64,000 nt of DNA from Streptomyces sp. JH14. Its GTDB lineage: Bacteria; Actinomycetota; Actinomycetes; Streptomycetales; Streptomycetaceae. Below, in pieces: positions 49,256 through 57,840 of the stretch. Below the pieces are notes generated by a model. The model was not told where the DNA came from. It saw only the letters and a list, made by a program, of their open reading frames with translations, and searched no databases. A program made the position numbers and the translations under genes. The stretch is from assembly GCF_029428675.1 (NCBI RefSeq), contig NZ_JAJNEL010000001.1, positions 4,216,001 to 4,280,000 on the forward strand. Reading direction: 5' to 3'. Numbering within the stretch: the first letter of the stretch is position 1; every line of letters begins with the position of its first letter.

Positions 49256-52102
49256 TCATGCCGAGTGACGGTGGGGCGCGGTACCCGCTGTCCGTAAGGC
49301 AGTTGGGGCAGATCCGGCGGGGTTCGGAGGGGGCAACGCCGAGCGCAGTTGCCTGCGGGAGCTGACTCCGAGCTTGGTGAACACGTTGCCGAGGTGCCAT
49401 TCCACGGTGCGTGGACTGATGAACAGCTGGGCGGCGATCTCCGGATTGGTGTGCCCGTCTCGGGCCAGCCCGGCGATCTGGGTTTCCTGGCCGGTGAGTT
49501 CGGTGAGCGTGTCAACCGTCCGTTTGCGCGCGGTCTCTCCGGTCGCCAGAAGCTCCCTGCGGGCGCGTTCGGCGAACCCGTCGGCTCCGATCCGGCTGAA
49601 CGTCTCGTAGGCGGTGCGCAATTGGGTGCGGCTGTCCTGGCGGCGGCCCCGGCGGCGCAGCCACTCGCCGTACAACAGGCGGGCGCGGGCCAGGTAGACG
49701 GTGACCCGGCAGCGTTCGAGACGCTCGATCGCCTCCCGGTAGAGCGCGTCGGCGGCCTGGTCATCGCTCAACAGCGCGCGCGAGCAGGCCTCGGTCCCCA
49801 GGGCCCAGTCGGTGCCGCTCGTACCGGTGCGAGCGGTGAGCTCGTCCAGCGCCGCCGCGGCGGCCTCCGGCTGCCCGCTGCGGGCAGCCGCCTCGATCAG
49901 TTCGACCAGTGCCCACCCGAAGATGCCCAGATCCTCGTACTGGCATGCACGCGTCGCGGCTGCCAGCGCGGCGTCGTAGTGGCCCAGGCCGTTGTGCAGC
50001 AGCGCGGTCGCGTATTCGGCGAAGGCGAGAGCGCGCCCCTCACCCCGGGCGCGTACTTCTTCGGCGGTGGCCTCGATGAGGCCCAGGGCCTGGGCCTCCT
50101 CTCCCCGCCAGGCGCTGAGGATGAGTGACGTGTACATCATGGGTACGCCGCCCACCGCCTCCGAGATCGCCGTGGCCTCGTCGATCAGAGCCGCCGCGGT
50201 GTCGAATTCGCCGGCGTGTACGTGGAAGCACGCCTGGTACGTCAGCGCCATCGGGAGAACGGCGAGCGCCCCCGACTCACGGGCGATGCCCACGGCGCCG
50301 GTCGCCAGTTCCTGCCACGCGGCGTCGTTCCACATCTCCGGCGCGAGAGGATCCGGTGTCATCCGGCACGCCAGCCACATCCAGCGCCGGTCCTCATCCG
50401 TCGTACCGGATCCCTGCTCCTGCCGGACGAGCTGCAGCGCGTGCCGGAGAGCGCCGACGCCGGCGGCGTGACCGTCGATGATCAGGCTGGTCACGCCGTC
50501 CAGGAGAATGTCCACCATCCTCGGCGTGGGCAACGGAGGCGGTCCGGCGCGGGCCGCCTCCGCCACCTCTCGCAGCCCGGGTCCTTCACTCAGCCGACCG
50601 GCGAACATCGCCGCGCCGAACGCTTCCAGCAGGGTGTCGCGGGCGAGGGAGGCGTCCAGTGGCGCCAGCCGTTGTGCGGCGTCGAGCAGGAGGCCGGGCG
50701 CGCCACCGCCGCGTACCTGGGAGAACACCAGCCGGGCGCGCAGCCGCTCCAGACGGGCTCGCTGCAGGTCGTCGAGGGGGCCGGTCTCCGCCATCGCGAG
50801 CATGCTGTGGGCCTGGTCGACCCCGCCGGCATCGATCGTGGCCTGGGCGGCGGCCAGCGCCCGGGTGACGCGGCGCGCGGGATCGGGCGTCAGCTCGGCC
50901 GCCCGCCGCAGGAACGCCGCCGCCGCGGCAGCACCTCCCCTGCCCCGGGCCCGGCACGCCGAGCGCTCCAGGTCGAAGGCGACGCTCTCCTGGGGCCGGG
51001 CGGCGGCGTGGGCGCGGTGCCAGGCCCTGCGGTCGGGGTCGAGGTGCGGATCGGTGGCCTCCGCCAGCGCCTGGTGCGCCGCCCGGCGCTGCGGTGCGGA
51101 CGTCCTCTGGTACACGGCCGAGCGCACCAGGGGATGGTGGAATCTCACTTTCGCGCCGAACTCGACGAGGCCCGCGGCCTCGGCCGCCGCGGCGGCCGAG
51201 GCCGCGGGGATCCCCTGCAAGCCGGCCGCGCGCCACAGCAGGCCCACGTCACCGGTCGGCTCGGCCGCACCGGTCATCAGGAGCCGCCGGCTCTCCTCCG
51301 GCAGCATCTGGAACCGCTGGTGGAGGACGGTCTCGATGCTGCCGGCCACAGGGCCTCCGGTGGGGAACCCGAAGCCGCCCGCCAGTTCGGCGGGCGCGAG
51401 CGCGCGCGGCAGCTGTAGCAGGGCCATCGGATTGCCGTGCGCCTCGGCCACGATCCGCTCCCGAACCAGCGGATCGAAGGGCACGCGGACGGCCGACGCC
51501 AGCAGGGCACGCGCCTCGGGGTCCCGCAGACCCTTGACGATCAGTTCCGGCAGACCTGCCAGCTCGCGGCCCTCGGCGCAATCCCGCCGGGCAAAGATCA
51601 AAGCCACCGGTTCGGCCACCAGCCGCCTCGCGACGAACGCCAGCACCTGCAACGACCCTTCATCGAGCCACTGCGCATCGTCGACGAGGCAGGCCACGGG
51701 CTGATCCACGGCGGCGCGGGCCAGCAGGCTCAGCACCGCCAGGCCCACCAGGAAGCGCTGCGGCGGCCCGCCCTCCCGCAGTCCGAAGGTGACGGACAAC
51801 GCGTCGCGCTGGGGCACCGGCAGCTCGCCGAGCCGGCCCAGCAGGGGAGCGCACATCTGGTGCAGGCTCGCGAACGGGAGCTCCATCTCCGACTCGATGC
51901 CCGCGACGGCGACGGTGCGGAACCCGTCCGCACGGCCGGCTGCATAGTCCAGCAACGCGGTCTTGCCGATACCGGCGGCTCCGCGAAGCACCAGCACCGC
52001 GCTGCTGTCCGCCCGCGCCGTGGCCAGGACCCGGTCCAATGCGGCCATCTCCCGGCCCCGGCCGCGTAGAGGCACCCGTGCATCGATGGCAGGCACGCCC
52101 AT
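49256..52102 (-). CDS. LAL-type (large ATP-binding) LuxR family regulator
   Basis: A 948-residue MalT-like regulator. Walker A is GAAGIGKTAL at residues 41-50, Walker B is VACLVDDAQWLD near 145, and a long region of tetratricopeptide-like helical repeats spans about 350-850 (for example RRAAELTPDPARRVTRALAAAQ). The C-terminal LuxR helix-turn-helix is LTGQETQIAGLARDGHTNPEIAAQLFISPRTVEWHLGNVFTKLGVSSRRQL. LAL regulators usually act as positive activators of adjacent pathways in Streptomyces. It is divergent from the epoxide hydrolase gene, with a 209-base intergenic region between, making that gene a plausible target. Last regulatory gene of the island. Confidence 0.92.
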   Translation of the reverse strand: MGVPAIDARVPLRGRGREMAALDRVLATARADSSAVLVLRGAAGIGKTALLDYAAGRADGFRTVAVAGIESEMELPFASLHQMCAPLLGRLGELPVPQRDALSVTFGLREGGPPQRFLVGLAVLSLLARAAVDQPVACLVDDAQWLDEGSLQVLAFVARRLVAEPVALIFARRDCAEGRELAGLPELIVKGLRDPEARALLASAVRVPFDPLVRERIVAEAHGNPMALLQLPRALAPAELAGGFGFPTGGPVAGSIETVLHQRFQMLPEESRRLLMTGAAEPTGDVGLLWRAAGLQGIPAASAAAAAEAAGLVEFGAKVRFHHPLVRSAVYQRTSAPQRRAAHQALAEATDPHLDPDRRAWHRAHAAARPQESVAFDLERSACRARGRGGAAAAAAFLRRAAELTPDPARRVTRALAAAQATIDAGGVDQAHSMLAMAETGPLDDLQRARLERLRARLVFSQVRGGGAPGLLLDAAQRLAPLDASLARDTLLEAFGAAMFAGRLSEGPGLREVAEAARAGPPPLPTPRMVDILLDGVTSLIIDGHAAGVGALRHALQLVRQEQGSGTTDEDRRWMWLACRMTPDPLAPEMWNDAAWQELATGAVGIARESGALAVLPMALTYQACFHVHAGEFDTAAALIDEATAISEAVGGVPMMYTSLILSAWRGEEAQALGLIEATAEEVRARGEGRALAFAEYATALLHNGLGHYDAALAAATRACQYEDLGIFGWALVELIEAAARSGQPEAAAAALDELTARTGTSGTDWALGTEACSRALLSDDQAADALYREAIERLERCRVTVYLARARLLYGEWLRRRGRRQDSRTQLRTAYETFSRIGADGFAERARRELLATGETARKRTVDTLTELTGQETQIAGLARDGHTNPEIAAQLFISPRTVEWHLGNVFTKLGVSSRRQLRSALPPPNPAGSAPTALRTAGTAPHRHSA

Positions 52103-52311
52103 GGACCGATCTCCCTGATGCGTCGATTTAACCCTTCATATGACTTTATTCCCCTTCGGGTGCTTTTCGGAGTTCGGCGGCCTCGGGCCGGCCCCGGGGT
52201 CCGGCCACGGGGTCATCCCCGGGAGTTCCCCCGGGGCGACGCGCGCCGCCCCCATTCAGTGTGGAAGAGCCCGCGGCACGGAGCCGCTGACACAGCAAGG
52301 AGAATTTCGAC

Positions 52312-53508
52312 ATGTCTGACACTTCCGCGTCGACGGCGATCCGGCCGTTCACGTTCGAGTTCCCCGAGGCAGACCTCGAGGACCTGCGTGCGCGCATCAA
52401 GGCCACGCGTTTCCCCGAGAAGGAGACCGTCGCAGACCAGTCCCAGGGCACCCAGCTCGCCACGATGCAGAAGCTGGCGCGGTACTGGGCCAAGGAGTAC
52501 GACTGGCGCAAGGTCGAGGCGAAGCTGAACTCCTACCCGCAGTTCATCACCGAGATCGACGGGCTGGACATCCACTTCCTCCACGTCCGCTCGAAGCACG
52601 AGAACGCGCTGCCGGTGATCGTGACGCACGGGTGGCCGGGTTCGGTCGTCGAGCAGCTGAAGATCATCGAGCCGCTCACCAACCCGACGGCCCACGGCGG
52701 GAGCGCCTCGGACGCCTTCCACGTGATCATCCCGTCGATGCCCGGCTACGGCTTCTCCGGCAAGCCGACCGAGAAGGGTTGGGGCCCCGAGCGCATCGCG
52801 CGTGCGTGGGGTGAGCTGATGAAGCGCCTGGGTTACACCAAGTACGTGGCGCAGGGCGGCGACTGGGGTGCGATCGTCACTGACCTGATGGGCGCGCAGG
52901 AGCCCGAGGGGCTGGTCGGCATCCACACCAACATGCCGAAGGTGATTCCGGCCGACATCGACGCCGCGCTCGCCAAGGGCGAGCCGCTGCCCGAGGGGCT
53001 GTCGCTTTCCGACGAGGAGAAGGCGGCGGTCGAGCAGCTGGGCTTCGTCTACAAGCACGTCTACTACGCGTACATGATGGGTGACCGCCCGCAGTCGCTG
53101 ACCGGGCTGGCGGATTCCCCGGTCGGCCTGGCGGCCTTCCTGCTCGACCACGACGCGAAGAGCCTGGCCATGATCTCCCGGGCCTTCGACGGAGTGACCG
53201 AGGGCCTGTCCCGCGACGACGTCCTGGACAACATCACGCTGTTCTGGCTGACCGACACGGCGATCTCCGCAGCCCGTCTCTACGCGGAGAACACGACCTC
53301 GTTCTTCGGTATCAACAACGTCAAGCTCCCGGTCGCCGCCAGCGCCTTCCCCGACGAGCTCTACCAGGCCCCCAAGAGCTGGACCGAGCAGGCCTACCCC
53401 AACCTCGTCCACTACAACAAGCTCCCCAAGGGCGGCCACTTCGCCGCCTGGGAGCAGCCGGAGCTCTTCGTGAACGAGGTCCGCACGGGCTTCCGCTCCC
53501 TGCGATGA
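52312..53508 (+). CDS. Epoxide hydrolase (EHN domain, alpha/beta hydrolase)
   Basis: A 398-residue hydrolase. The N-terminal EHN domain (IRPFTFEFPEADLEDLRARIKATRFP through DWRKVEAKLNSYPQFITEIDGLDIHFLH) is that of juvenile-hormone/plant-type epoxide hydrolases. HGWPGSVVEQLKIIEPL contains the oxyanion-hole HGxP, GGDWGAIVTDLMG has the nucleophile aspartate, and GGHFAAWEQPELF has the catalytic histidine. The lid tyrosines lie in YVYYAYMMGDRP-like sequence (KHVYYAYMMG). It opens epoxides to diols. The ATG follows AAGGAGAAT. A LAL regulator is divergently transcribed. Confidence 0.9.
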   Translation: MSDTSASTAIRPFTFEFPEADLEDLRARIKATRFPEKETVADQSQGTQLATMQKLARYWAKEYDWRKVEAKLNSYPQFITEIDGLDIHFLHVRSKHENALPVIVTHGWPGSVVEQLKIIEPLTNPTAHGGSASDAFHVIIPSMPGYGFSGKPTEKGWGPERIARAWGELMKRLGYTKYVAQGGDWGAIVTDLMGAQEPEGLVGIHTNMPKVIPADIDAALAKGEPLPEGLSLSDEEKAAVEQLGFVYKHVYYAYMMGDRPQSLTGLADSPVGLAAFLLDHDAKSLAMISRAFDGVTEGLSRDDVLDNITLFWLTDTAISAARLYAENTTSFFGINNVKLPVAASAFPDELYQAPKSWTEQAYPNLVHYNKLPKGGHFAAWEQPELFVNEVRTGFRSLR

Positions 53509-53676
53509 CCGACCGCCCCTGACGCCTGCGGGCGTCAGCCCGGGGGGAGTCGACGGCGCATGCCTGGGGCGGCCCCTTCCTGTCCGGGGAGGGGCGGCTC
53601 GGGGGACACCCGGGGGGCCTCCGGGTGTCCCCCGGCAGCACCGGGCTCCAAGGAACCGTGCAGGTCGCAGAAGGTG

Positions 53677-53719
53677 AAGTCTGCCGGCCTGGCCTGCCCA
53701 GACCCTGGCGCCGCCACTC
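53677..53719 (+). repeat. Degenerate third copy of the tRNA-Tyr 3' half (right island boundary)
   Basis: AAGTCTGCCGGCCTGG... and ACCCTGGCGCCGCCACTCGAA align with the tRNA-Tyr anticodon arm, variable arm and acceptor end, with a few substitutions and a 6-base deletion removing the T loop. The flank CGAAC is also shared. It is followed within a few bases by a terminator hairpin, as expected for the original chromosomal context of tRNA-Tyr. This makes it the likely right attachment site of the island. Confidence 0.7.
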
Positions 53720-53722
53720 GAA

Positions 53723-53760
53723 CTGAGCCCCCGACCCGCATGTCCGGTCGGGGGGCTCAG
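53723..53760 (+). terminator. Terminator, probably of the original tRNA-Tyr transcript
   Basis: CTGAGCCCCCGACC at 53723-53736 pairs with GGTCGGGGGGCTCAG (53746-53760) with one bulged base, followed by TCGTTTTCC. It lies four bases after the tRNA-like fragment, where a tRNA terminator would be in the uninterrupted chromosome. Confidence 0.7.
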
Positions 53761-54010
53761 TCGTTTTCCGGGCCTCCTGCACGTGAACCGCCGGGGCCGC
53801 TCCGCTGTCCGAGTTCGCACCTGCCCCGCGCGCACCGGGCGTTGCACGCTGCCACGCCGGACCTGTGGGATCCGGTGGCGCGCAGCACGGTCCGGTGGGG
53901 CGGCGCGGCCGGTACGGGCCTCCCGCTGTGACAACGACACGCGAGGCGATGCTCACTCGTTCGACCCAACGAACTTCGTGCTCCCCGCAGTTGGCGAGGG
54001 GCGGGCGGAG

Positions 54011-54049
54011 GGACCGGTCCGGGCCGAGGAGAGGGGCCCGGACCGGTCC
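54011..54049 (-). terminator. Terminator of the NAD(P)-binding protein gene
   Basis: A perfect 15-bp stem: GGACCGGTCCGGGCC (54011-54025) pairs with GGCCCGGACCGGTCC (54035-54049). It lies about 50 bases beyond the stop of the minus-strand gene at 54101. Confidence 0.7.
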
Positions 54050-54100
54050 CTCGCCCCGTCGGTCCCGCGCCTCCCCGCCGCCGTCGCCCCGCCCGTGCCG

Positions 54101-54757
54101 TCAGTTCCCCGCGACGTCCTTCACCGCCACCGCCACCGGCACGTTGCCGGAGATCAGTTCCAGCGTCAGACCTGCCGTCGCCGGGGTGTCCAGCAACTCC
54201 AGCAGCGCCGCCGCCACATCGTCGCGCGCCACCGGGCCGCGCCCCGTCGACACGGCCATCAGGACCTGTCCGGTGCCCGCGTCGTTCGTCAGCATCCCGG
54301 GGCGCAGGATCGTCCAGTCGAGACCGGGCCTGGAGCGTACGTACGCGTCGGCGGCACCCTTGGCCCGCAGGTACGCGTCGAAGACCTCGTCGCCCGGGTG
54401 GTCCGGATCGGCACCCATGGCCGAAACCACGACGTACCGCCGTACGCCGGCCCGTTCCGCCGCGTCGGCGAACAGCACTGCCGCGGCGCGGTCCACCGTG
54501 TCCTTGCGTTCCTTGCCGCTGTTCGGGCCCGCACCGGCTGCGAAGACGGCCGCGTCGGCGCCGCGCAGGACCTCTGCGGTCTGTTCCACGGAGGCCGATT
54601 CGAGGTCCAGGACGACCGGTTCGGCGCCGGCCGCCCGGAGGTCGTCGCCCTGTTCCGGATTGCGGATGATGCCTGTGGCCTCATCTCCGCGCGCAGCGAG
54701 CAGCCGCTCCAGCCGCAGCGCGATCTGACCATGTCCACCTGCGATGACAATGCGCAT
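54101..54757 (-). CDS. NAD(P)-binding (atypical SDR) protein
   Basis: A 218-residue Rossmann protein. MRIVIAGGHGQIALRLERLLAARG carries the glycine motif GGHGQIA, and GVRRYVVVSAMGADPDHPGDEVFDAYLRAKGAADAYVRSRPGLDWTILRPGMLT is the conserved second half of the NAD(P)H-binding atypical SDR family. No catalytic YxxxK is obvious, as in many members. The start at 54757 gives the Rossmann N-terminus; upstream in-frame codons overlap the end of the amidohydrolase gene region. First core gene right of the island. Confidence 0.85.
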   Translation of the reverse strand: MRIVIAGGHGQIALRLERLLAARGDEATGIIRNPEQGDDLRAAGAEPVVLDLESASVEQTAEVLRGADAAVFAAGAGPNSGKERKDTVDRAAAVLFADAAERAGVRRYVVVSAMGADPDHPGDEVFDAYLRAKGAADAYVRSRPGLDWTILRPGMLTNDAGTGQVLMAVSTGRGPVARDDVAAALLELLDTPATAGLTLELISGNVPVAVAVKDVAGN

Positions 54758-54791
54758 GGTCACGACCGTACGCCGGACTGCGCCGCCATGC

Positions 54792-56042
54792 TCAAGGCCC
54801 GCCGCCGGGCCCGGAATCCGGTCGTCCCTGACGTGGCAGGTCGAGGGCCACGACGGTCTCCGAGTCGCAGTACTCACGTACGGCGCTGGTCCGCGCCACC
54901 ACTCGCCCGCGGTGCACGACGATGCGGCTGTAGGCGAGCGAGAGCACGCCCGGGAGCTGTTCGCCGCGTACGGCGAGAAGTTCGGCAGGGAAGCCTGCCT
55001 CGACCCGGACCTCGGGCAGCCCCATGACCTCCCTGGCGGCGGAGGACACCGTGCCGTAGGCGGCCTCGGCCGGAAGTCCGCTCTGCGACGCGAGAAGGTA
55101 GGCGGCTTCCAGCGGGTCGCCGCGGCCCACCGGGTTCGCGACGTCGCGCAGTGCTCCGCTGCCGGCCGCGACCCGCACTCCGGCCGCGCGAAGGAGCCGT
55201 ACCGGTGCGGTGCCGCGGCGTTCCGTCCCGCTGCAGCCGCCCTGCGGGAGACAGACCACGGTCACTTCGGCGGCGGCGAGCTGATCGGCGGCGCGGATCG
55301 TGGTCTGCGGCGGCAGGTGGGAGAGGCCGGCGCACGGGCCGATGGAGACTGCGTGCCGCAGTCCGGCCGCCATAGCGGCGAGCCGGGTCAGGCGGGCCGG
55401 ATCGTCACCGTCCGTGTGCAGATCGACCGGGCAGCCGTGTGCGGCGGCGATGTCCAGGACGGCTTCGGCGTACCCGGCGGGGTCGGGGTCGAGGTCGGGG
55501 CAGCCGCCGACGACGGCGGCCCCCATTTTCACGGCGTCGCGGAGCATGGCGAGGCCGTCGGCGCCTGCGATGCCGGTGAGCAGGCGGGGTACGGCGACGG
55601 GGGTGAGGTCGGTGAGGCCGTGCAGGGAGCGGCTTGCCTGGAGGACGGCCTCGAGCGGCGCGAGTCCCGTCGCGTCGCCGATCCGGACGTGGGAGCGCAG
55701 CGCGGTGGCGCCGTGGCCGAGTTGCAGGAGGGCGGCCTCGGTGGCGCGGCGCTGGATGGCGTCGGGATGGTGGGAGGCGGGTCCCGGGCCGGCGTGGTCC
55801 GCGGTGAGGGCGGTGTCGCTGTGCGTGTGGGGTTCGGCAGGGGCGGGGAGCAGCAGGTAGCCGCGGAGGTCCACGCGGGCGCCGGGTGAGGTGAGACTGC
55901 CCGCGGTGCCGACGGCCTCGATGCGGCCGCCTCCCAGCCGTACGTCCACGATGCGTCCGTCGGTGAGGCGGGCGCCGCACAGCACGAGCGCGGTGGCTTC
56001 GGCGGCGGGGTCGTCCGGCTGCCGCGGCTGGCTGTCGGGCAT
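54792..56042 (-). CDS. Amidohydrolase family protein (cytosine deaminase-like)
   Basis: A 416-residue TIM-barrel hydrolase. Metal-binding histidines occur in LLLPAPAEPHTHSDTALTADH (HxH type), then DLHTDGDDPARL, and a histidine in GLRHAVSIGPCAGLSHLPPQ. ALRSHVRIGD fits the barrel. The arrangement matches cytosine deaminase/D-hydantoinase-like deaminases; the C-terminal half YLLASQSGLPAEAAYGTVSSAAREVMGLPEVRVEAGFPAELLAVRG is the family's composite-domain end. The substrate is not determinable. The ATG at 56042 follows AGGAGCGC. It precedes the NAD(P)-binding gene on the same strand with a 34-base gap, so they may be co-transcribed. Confidence 0.85.
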   Translation of the reverse strand: MPDSQPRQPDDPAAEATALVLCGARLTDGRIVDVRLGGGRIEAVGTAGSLTSPGARVDLRGYLLLPAPAEPHTHSDTALTADHAGPGPASHHPDAIQRRATEAALLQLGHGATALRSHVRIGDATGLAPLEAVLQASRSLHGLTDLTPVAVPRLLTGIAGADGLAMLRDAVKMGAAVVGGCPDLDPDPAGYAEAVLDIAAAHGCPVDLHTDGDDPARLTRLAAMAAGLRHAVSIGPCAGLSHLPPQTTIRAADQLAAAEVTVVCLPQGGCSGTERRGTAPVRLLRAAGVRVAAGSGALRDVANPVGRGDPLEAAYLLASQSGLPAEAAYGTVSSAAREVMGLPEVRVEAGFPAELLAVRGEQLPGVLSLAYSRIVVHRGRVVARTSAVREYCDSETVVALDLPRQGRPDSGPGGGP

Positions 56043-56375
56043 TGCGCTCCTGGTCGGGGTTACAAGATCACGCAGAGTGAGTCGAGCCTAGGGGTGCGGT
56101 CGTGCCGGTCCGGGCAGGAGCGAAATAGTCGTACCGGTGTGGCCCAGTGCGGTCGACGAGGTGCACGGGGCGTGTGCGGGCGGCCGGGGCAATGGCTGCG
56201 CGGGGGTGGCCGGGGAGCGGATCAAGTCGCTGATCAGGCGGCCTGTGGGGTCTTCGGCCGGTCATGGGCGAGCCGTCGGTCCGGGGATCGGGGCGGGGTG
56301 GATCCATGCCGGGACGGGGGGCTGCGAAACGGATTTGGGCGATCGGCGAGAGACCGTGTAATGTCTTCATCGCTC
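56043..56375. other. Intergenic region upstream of the tRNA cluster
   Basis: A 333-base stretch between the amidohydrolase start and tRNA-Thr. It holds no recognised gene and must contain divergent promoters for the amidohydrolase and the tRNAs. The tract ACCGTGTAATGT just before tRNA-Thr could contain the tRNA promoter -10 region. Confidence 0.4.
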
Positions 56376-56448
56376 GCCCCAATAGCTCAGTCGGTAGAGC
56401 GTCTCCATGGTAAGGAGAAGGTCTACGGTTCGATTCCGTATTGGGGCT
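56376..56448 (+). tRNA. tRNA-Thr (GGT)
   Basis: A 73-base tRNA. The acceptor GCCCCAA pairs with TTGGGGC, discriminator T. The D arm is AGCTCAGTCGGTAGAGC, the anticodon stem CTCC/GGAG with loop ATGGTAA gives GGT, and the T arm is ACGGTTCGATTCCGT. CCA is not encoded. It is the first of a tRNA-Thr, tRNA-Met, rpmG cluster. Confidence 0.95.
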
Positions 56449-56495
56449 CTGGTGATCGGAGAACCCCGCCTCACGGCGGGGGGATCCGTCATCAA

Positions 56496-56568
56496 AGCGG
56501 TGTAGCTCAGTCGGTAGAGCAAGCGGCTCATAATCGCTGTGTCACCGGTTCAAGTCCGGTCACCGCTA
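56496..56568 (+). tRNA. tRNA-Met (CAT)
   Basis: A 73-base tRNA. The acceptor AGCGGTG pairs with CACCGCT, discriminator A, no encoded CCA. The anticodon loop CTCATAA gives CAT. The D arm AGCTCAGTCGGTAGAGC and the absence of a mismatched first base pair indicate an elongator type. A CCCGCC/GGCGGG hairpin separates it from tRNA-Thr. Confidence 0.93.
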
Positions 56569-56657
56569 CTTACGGTAGCCGATTGTGGGGTCGGTCCTTC
56601 GATCGGCTACTCTTTTTTGCGTTCATCCGTCCATCCGTCCGTCCAAGGAGCACTCAC

Positions 56658-56822
56658 GTGGCTGCCACCGACGTCCGCCCGAAGATCACGCTGGCCTGCG
56701 TGGAGTGCAAGGAGCGGAACTACATCACCAAGAAGAACCGGCGTAACAACCCGGACCGTCTTGAGATGAAGAAGCACTGCCCGCGCTGCAACTCGCACAC
56801 TGCGCACCGCGAAACCCGCTGA
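56658..56822 (+). CDS. rpmG: Ribosomal protein L33 (zinc-binding form)
   Basis: A 54-residue ribosomal protein of the large subunit: start [22 protein letters not shown], with two CxxC pairs (CVEC and CPRC) that bind zinc, so this is the C+ form. [30 protein letters not shown] is the family end. The GTG at 56658 follows AAGGAG. In actinobacteria this gene follows thrT and metT and precedes hadAB-type genes, exactly as here. The zinc-free C- paralogue, expressed when zinc is scarce, is normally elsewhere. Confidence 0.95.
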
Positions 56823-56834
56823 ATCAGGCTCGTA

Positions 56835-56867
56835 CACGAGGCCGTCCCCACTGGGGGCGGCCTCGTG
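56835..56867 (+). terminator. Terminator after rpmG
   Basis: CACGAGGCCG-CCCC pairs with GGGGGCGGCCTCGTG (56835-56867), one bulged T, loop ACT. It lies 13 bases after the rpmG stop. Confidence 0.7.
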
Positions 56868-56940
56868 TCGTTGTACAGGGCTGTTCTGTGCAGGGCCGCT
56901 CTTCGGCCCATTCGTCTTTCCATCAGGAGGTAGCGAGCCC

Positions 56941-57393
56941 ATGGCGCTCGACCAGTCCTTCGTGGGGCGGACCTATCCGCCCACCGCGCCGTACGAGGTC
57001 GGCCGGGAGAAGATCCGTGAGTTCGCCGAGGCCGTGGGCGACTCCAATCCGGCATACGTGGACCCGGAGGCCGCCCGTGCGCTGGGGCATTCCGATGTGA
57101 TCGCGCCGCCGACCTTCGTCTTCTCGATCACCTTCAAGGCCGCCGGACAGGTGGTGCAGGACCCGCAGCTCGGTCTGGACTACAGCCGTGTGGTGCACGG
57201 TGACCAGAAGTTCGCGTACGTGCGTCCGGTGCGCGCGGGGGACCGGCTGACGGTCACTTCGACGATCGAGGGCATCAAGTCCCTGGCGGGCAACGACATT
57301 CTCGACGTCCGTGGCGAGGTCCACGACGAGGCCGGCGAGCATGTCGTGACCGCGTGGACGAAGCTGGTGGCGCGCGCCGCCGAGGAGGCGTGA
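56941..57393 (+). CDS. MaoC-like dehydratase, first subunit (HadA-type)
   Basis: A 150-residue hot-dog-fold protein with the FAS1-type dehydratase N-terminal domain: FVGRTYPPTAPYEVGREKIREFAEAVGDSNPAYVDPEAARALGHSDVIAPPTFVFSITFKA, then VVHGDQKFAYVRPVRAGDRLTVTSTIEGIKSLAGNDILDVRGEV. It lacks a full D-x4-H catalytic pair and most likely forms a heterodimer with the next protein, as HadA with HadB in the mycobacterial type II fatty acid synthase, where it dehydrates 3-hydroxyacyl-ACP. The start follows GGAGG. The stop overlaps the next gene by one base. In Streptomyces its pathway is unproven. Confidence 0.87.
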   Translation: MALDQSFVGRTYPPTAPYEVGREKIREFAEAVGDSNPAYVDPEAARALGHSDVIAPPTFVFSITFKAAGQVVQDPQLGLDYSRVVHGDQKFAYVRPVRAGDRLTVTSTIEGIKSLAGNDILDVRGEVHDEAGEHVVTAWTKLVARAAEEA

Positions 57394-57821
57394 TGACGGC
57401 GAAGGTTGCGTACAAGTCGGTCGAGGTCGGTACGGAGCTGCCGGCGCAGTCCTTCCCGGTGACCCGGGCGACGCTCGTGCAGTACGCGGGGGCCTCCGGT
57501 GACTTCAACCCGATCCACTGGAACGAGAAGTTCGCGCGTGAGGTCGGGCTGCCGGACGTGATCGCGCACGGCATGTTCACCATGGCCGAGGCGATCCGGG
57601 TGGTCACGGACTGGGCCGGGGACCCGGGTGCGGTGGTCGAGTACGGGGTGCGGTTCACCAAGCCGGTCGTCGTGCCGAACGACGACAAGGGGGCGCTGGT
57701 CGAGGTCAGCGCCAAGGTCGCCGCCCTGCTGGACGACAACCAGGTGCGGGTGGACCTGACGGCGATGAGTGAGGGCAAGAAGGTGCTGGGCATGTCCCGC
57801 GCCGTCGTGCAGCTCGCCTGA
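57393..57821 (+). CDS. MaoC-like dehydratase, catalytic subunit (HadB-type)
   Basis: A 142-residue hot-dog-fold hydratase. SGDFNPIHWNEKFAREVGLPDVIAHGMFTMAEAIR contains the catalytic aspartate and histidine pair (D..NPIH) of R-specific enoyl-hydratases. It begins MTAKVAYKSVEVGTELPAQSFPVTRATLVQYAGASGDF. It starts one base before the end of the previous gene (TGATG overlap), so the two are translationally coupled subunits. The genomic order rpmG-HadA-HadB is shared with mycobacteria. Confidence 0.9.
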   Translation: MTAKVAYKSVEVGTELPAQSFPVTRATLVQYAGASGDFNPIHWNEKFAREVGLPDVIAHGMFTMAEAIRVVTDWAGDPGAVVEYGVRFTKPVVVPNDDKGALVEVSAKVAALLDDNQVRVDLTAMSEGKKVLGMSRAVVQLA

Positions 57822-57840
57822 GCCACTGCAGAGGTCTGCG

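Larger units (their letters stand above)
37408..53719. mobile_element. Decayed genomic island at tRNA-Tyr, probably two stacked integrative elements
   Basis: The region lies between the 3' end of tRNA-Tyr and a degenerate copy of that 3' end at 53677-53719, with another copy inside at 40660-40713. Each of the first two copies is followed on its right by a decayed minus-strand tyrosine integrase (37631-38059; 40763-40987). This is the arrangement expected for two elements inserted one after the other, each with its integrase next to the left attachment site. The content is accessory: transposase, IS5 relics, MITE, frameshifted genes. Both sides are conserved core genes. No replication or transfer genes remain, so it appears immobile. 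Confidence 0.8.
53509..54100. other. Intergenic region spanning the right end of the island
   Basis: This 592-base region holds the degenerate tRNA-Tyr 3' end (53677-53719), a terminator right after it, and another at 54011-54049. No gene was recognised; the stretch 53761-54000 contains only a long antisense-like frame without family resemblance. Confidence 0.5.

Noticed and set aside
37408..53719. A possible new defence system in the island
   Set aside because: No nuclease, helicase, methyltransferase, reverse transcriptase or toxin-antitoxin pair was recognised among the cargo; the content is transport, signalling and small enzymes.
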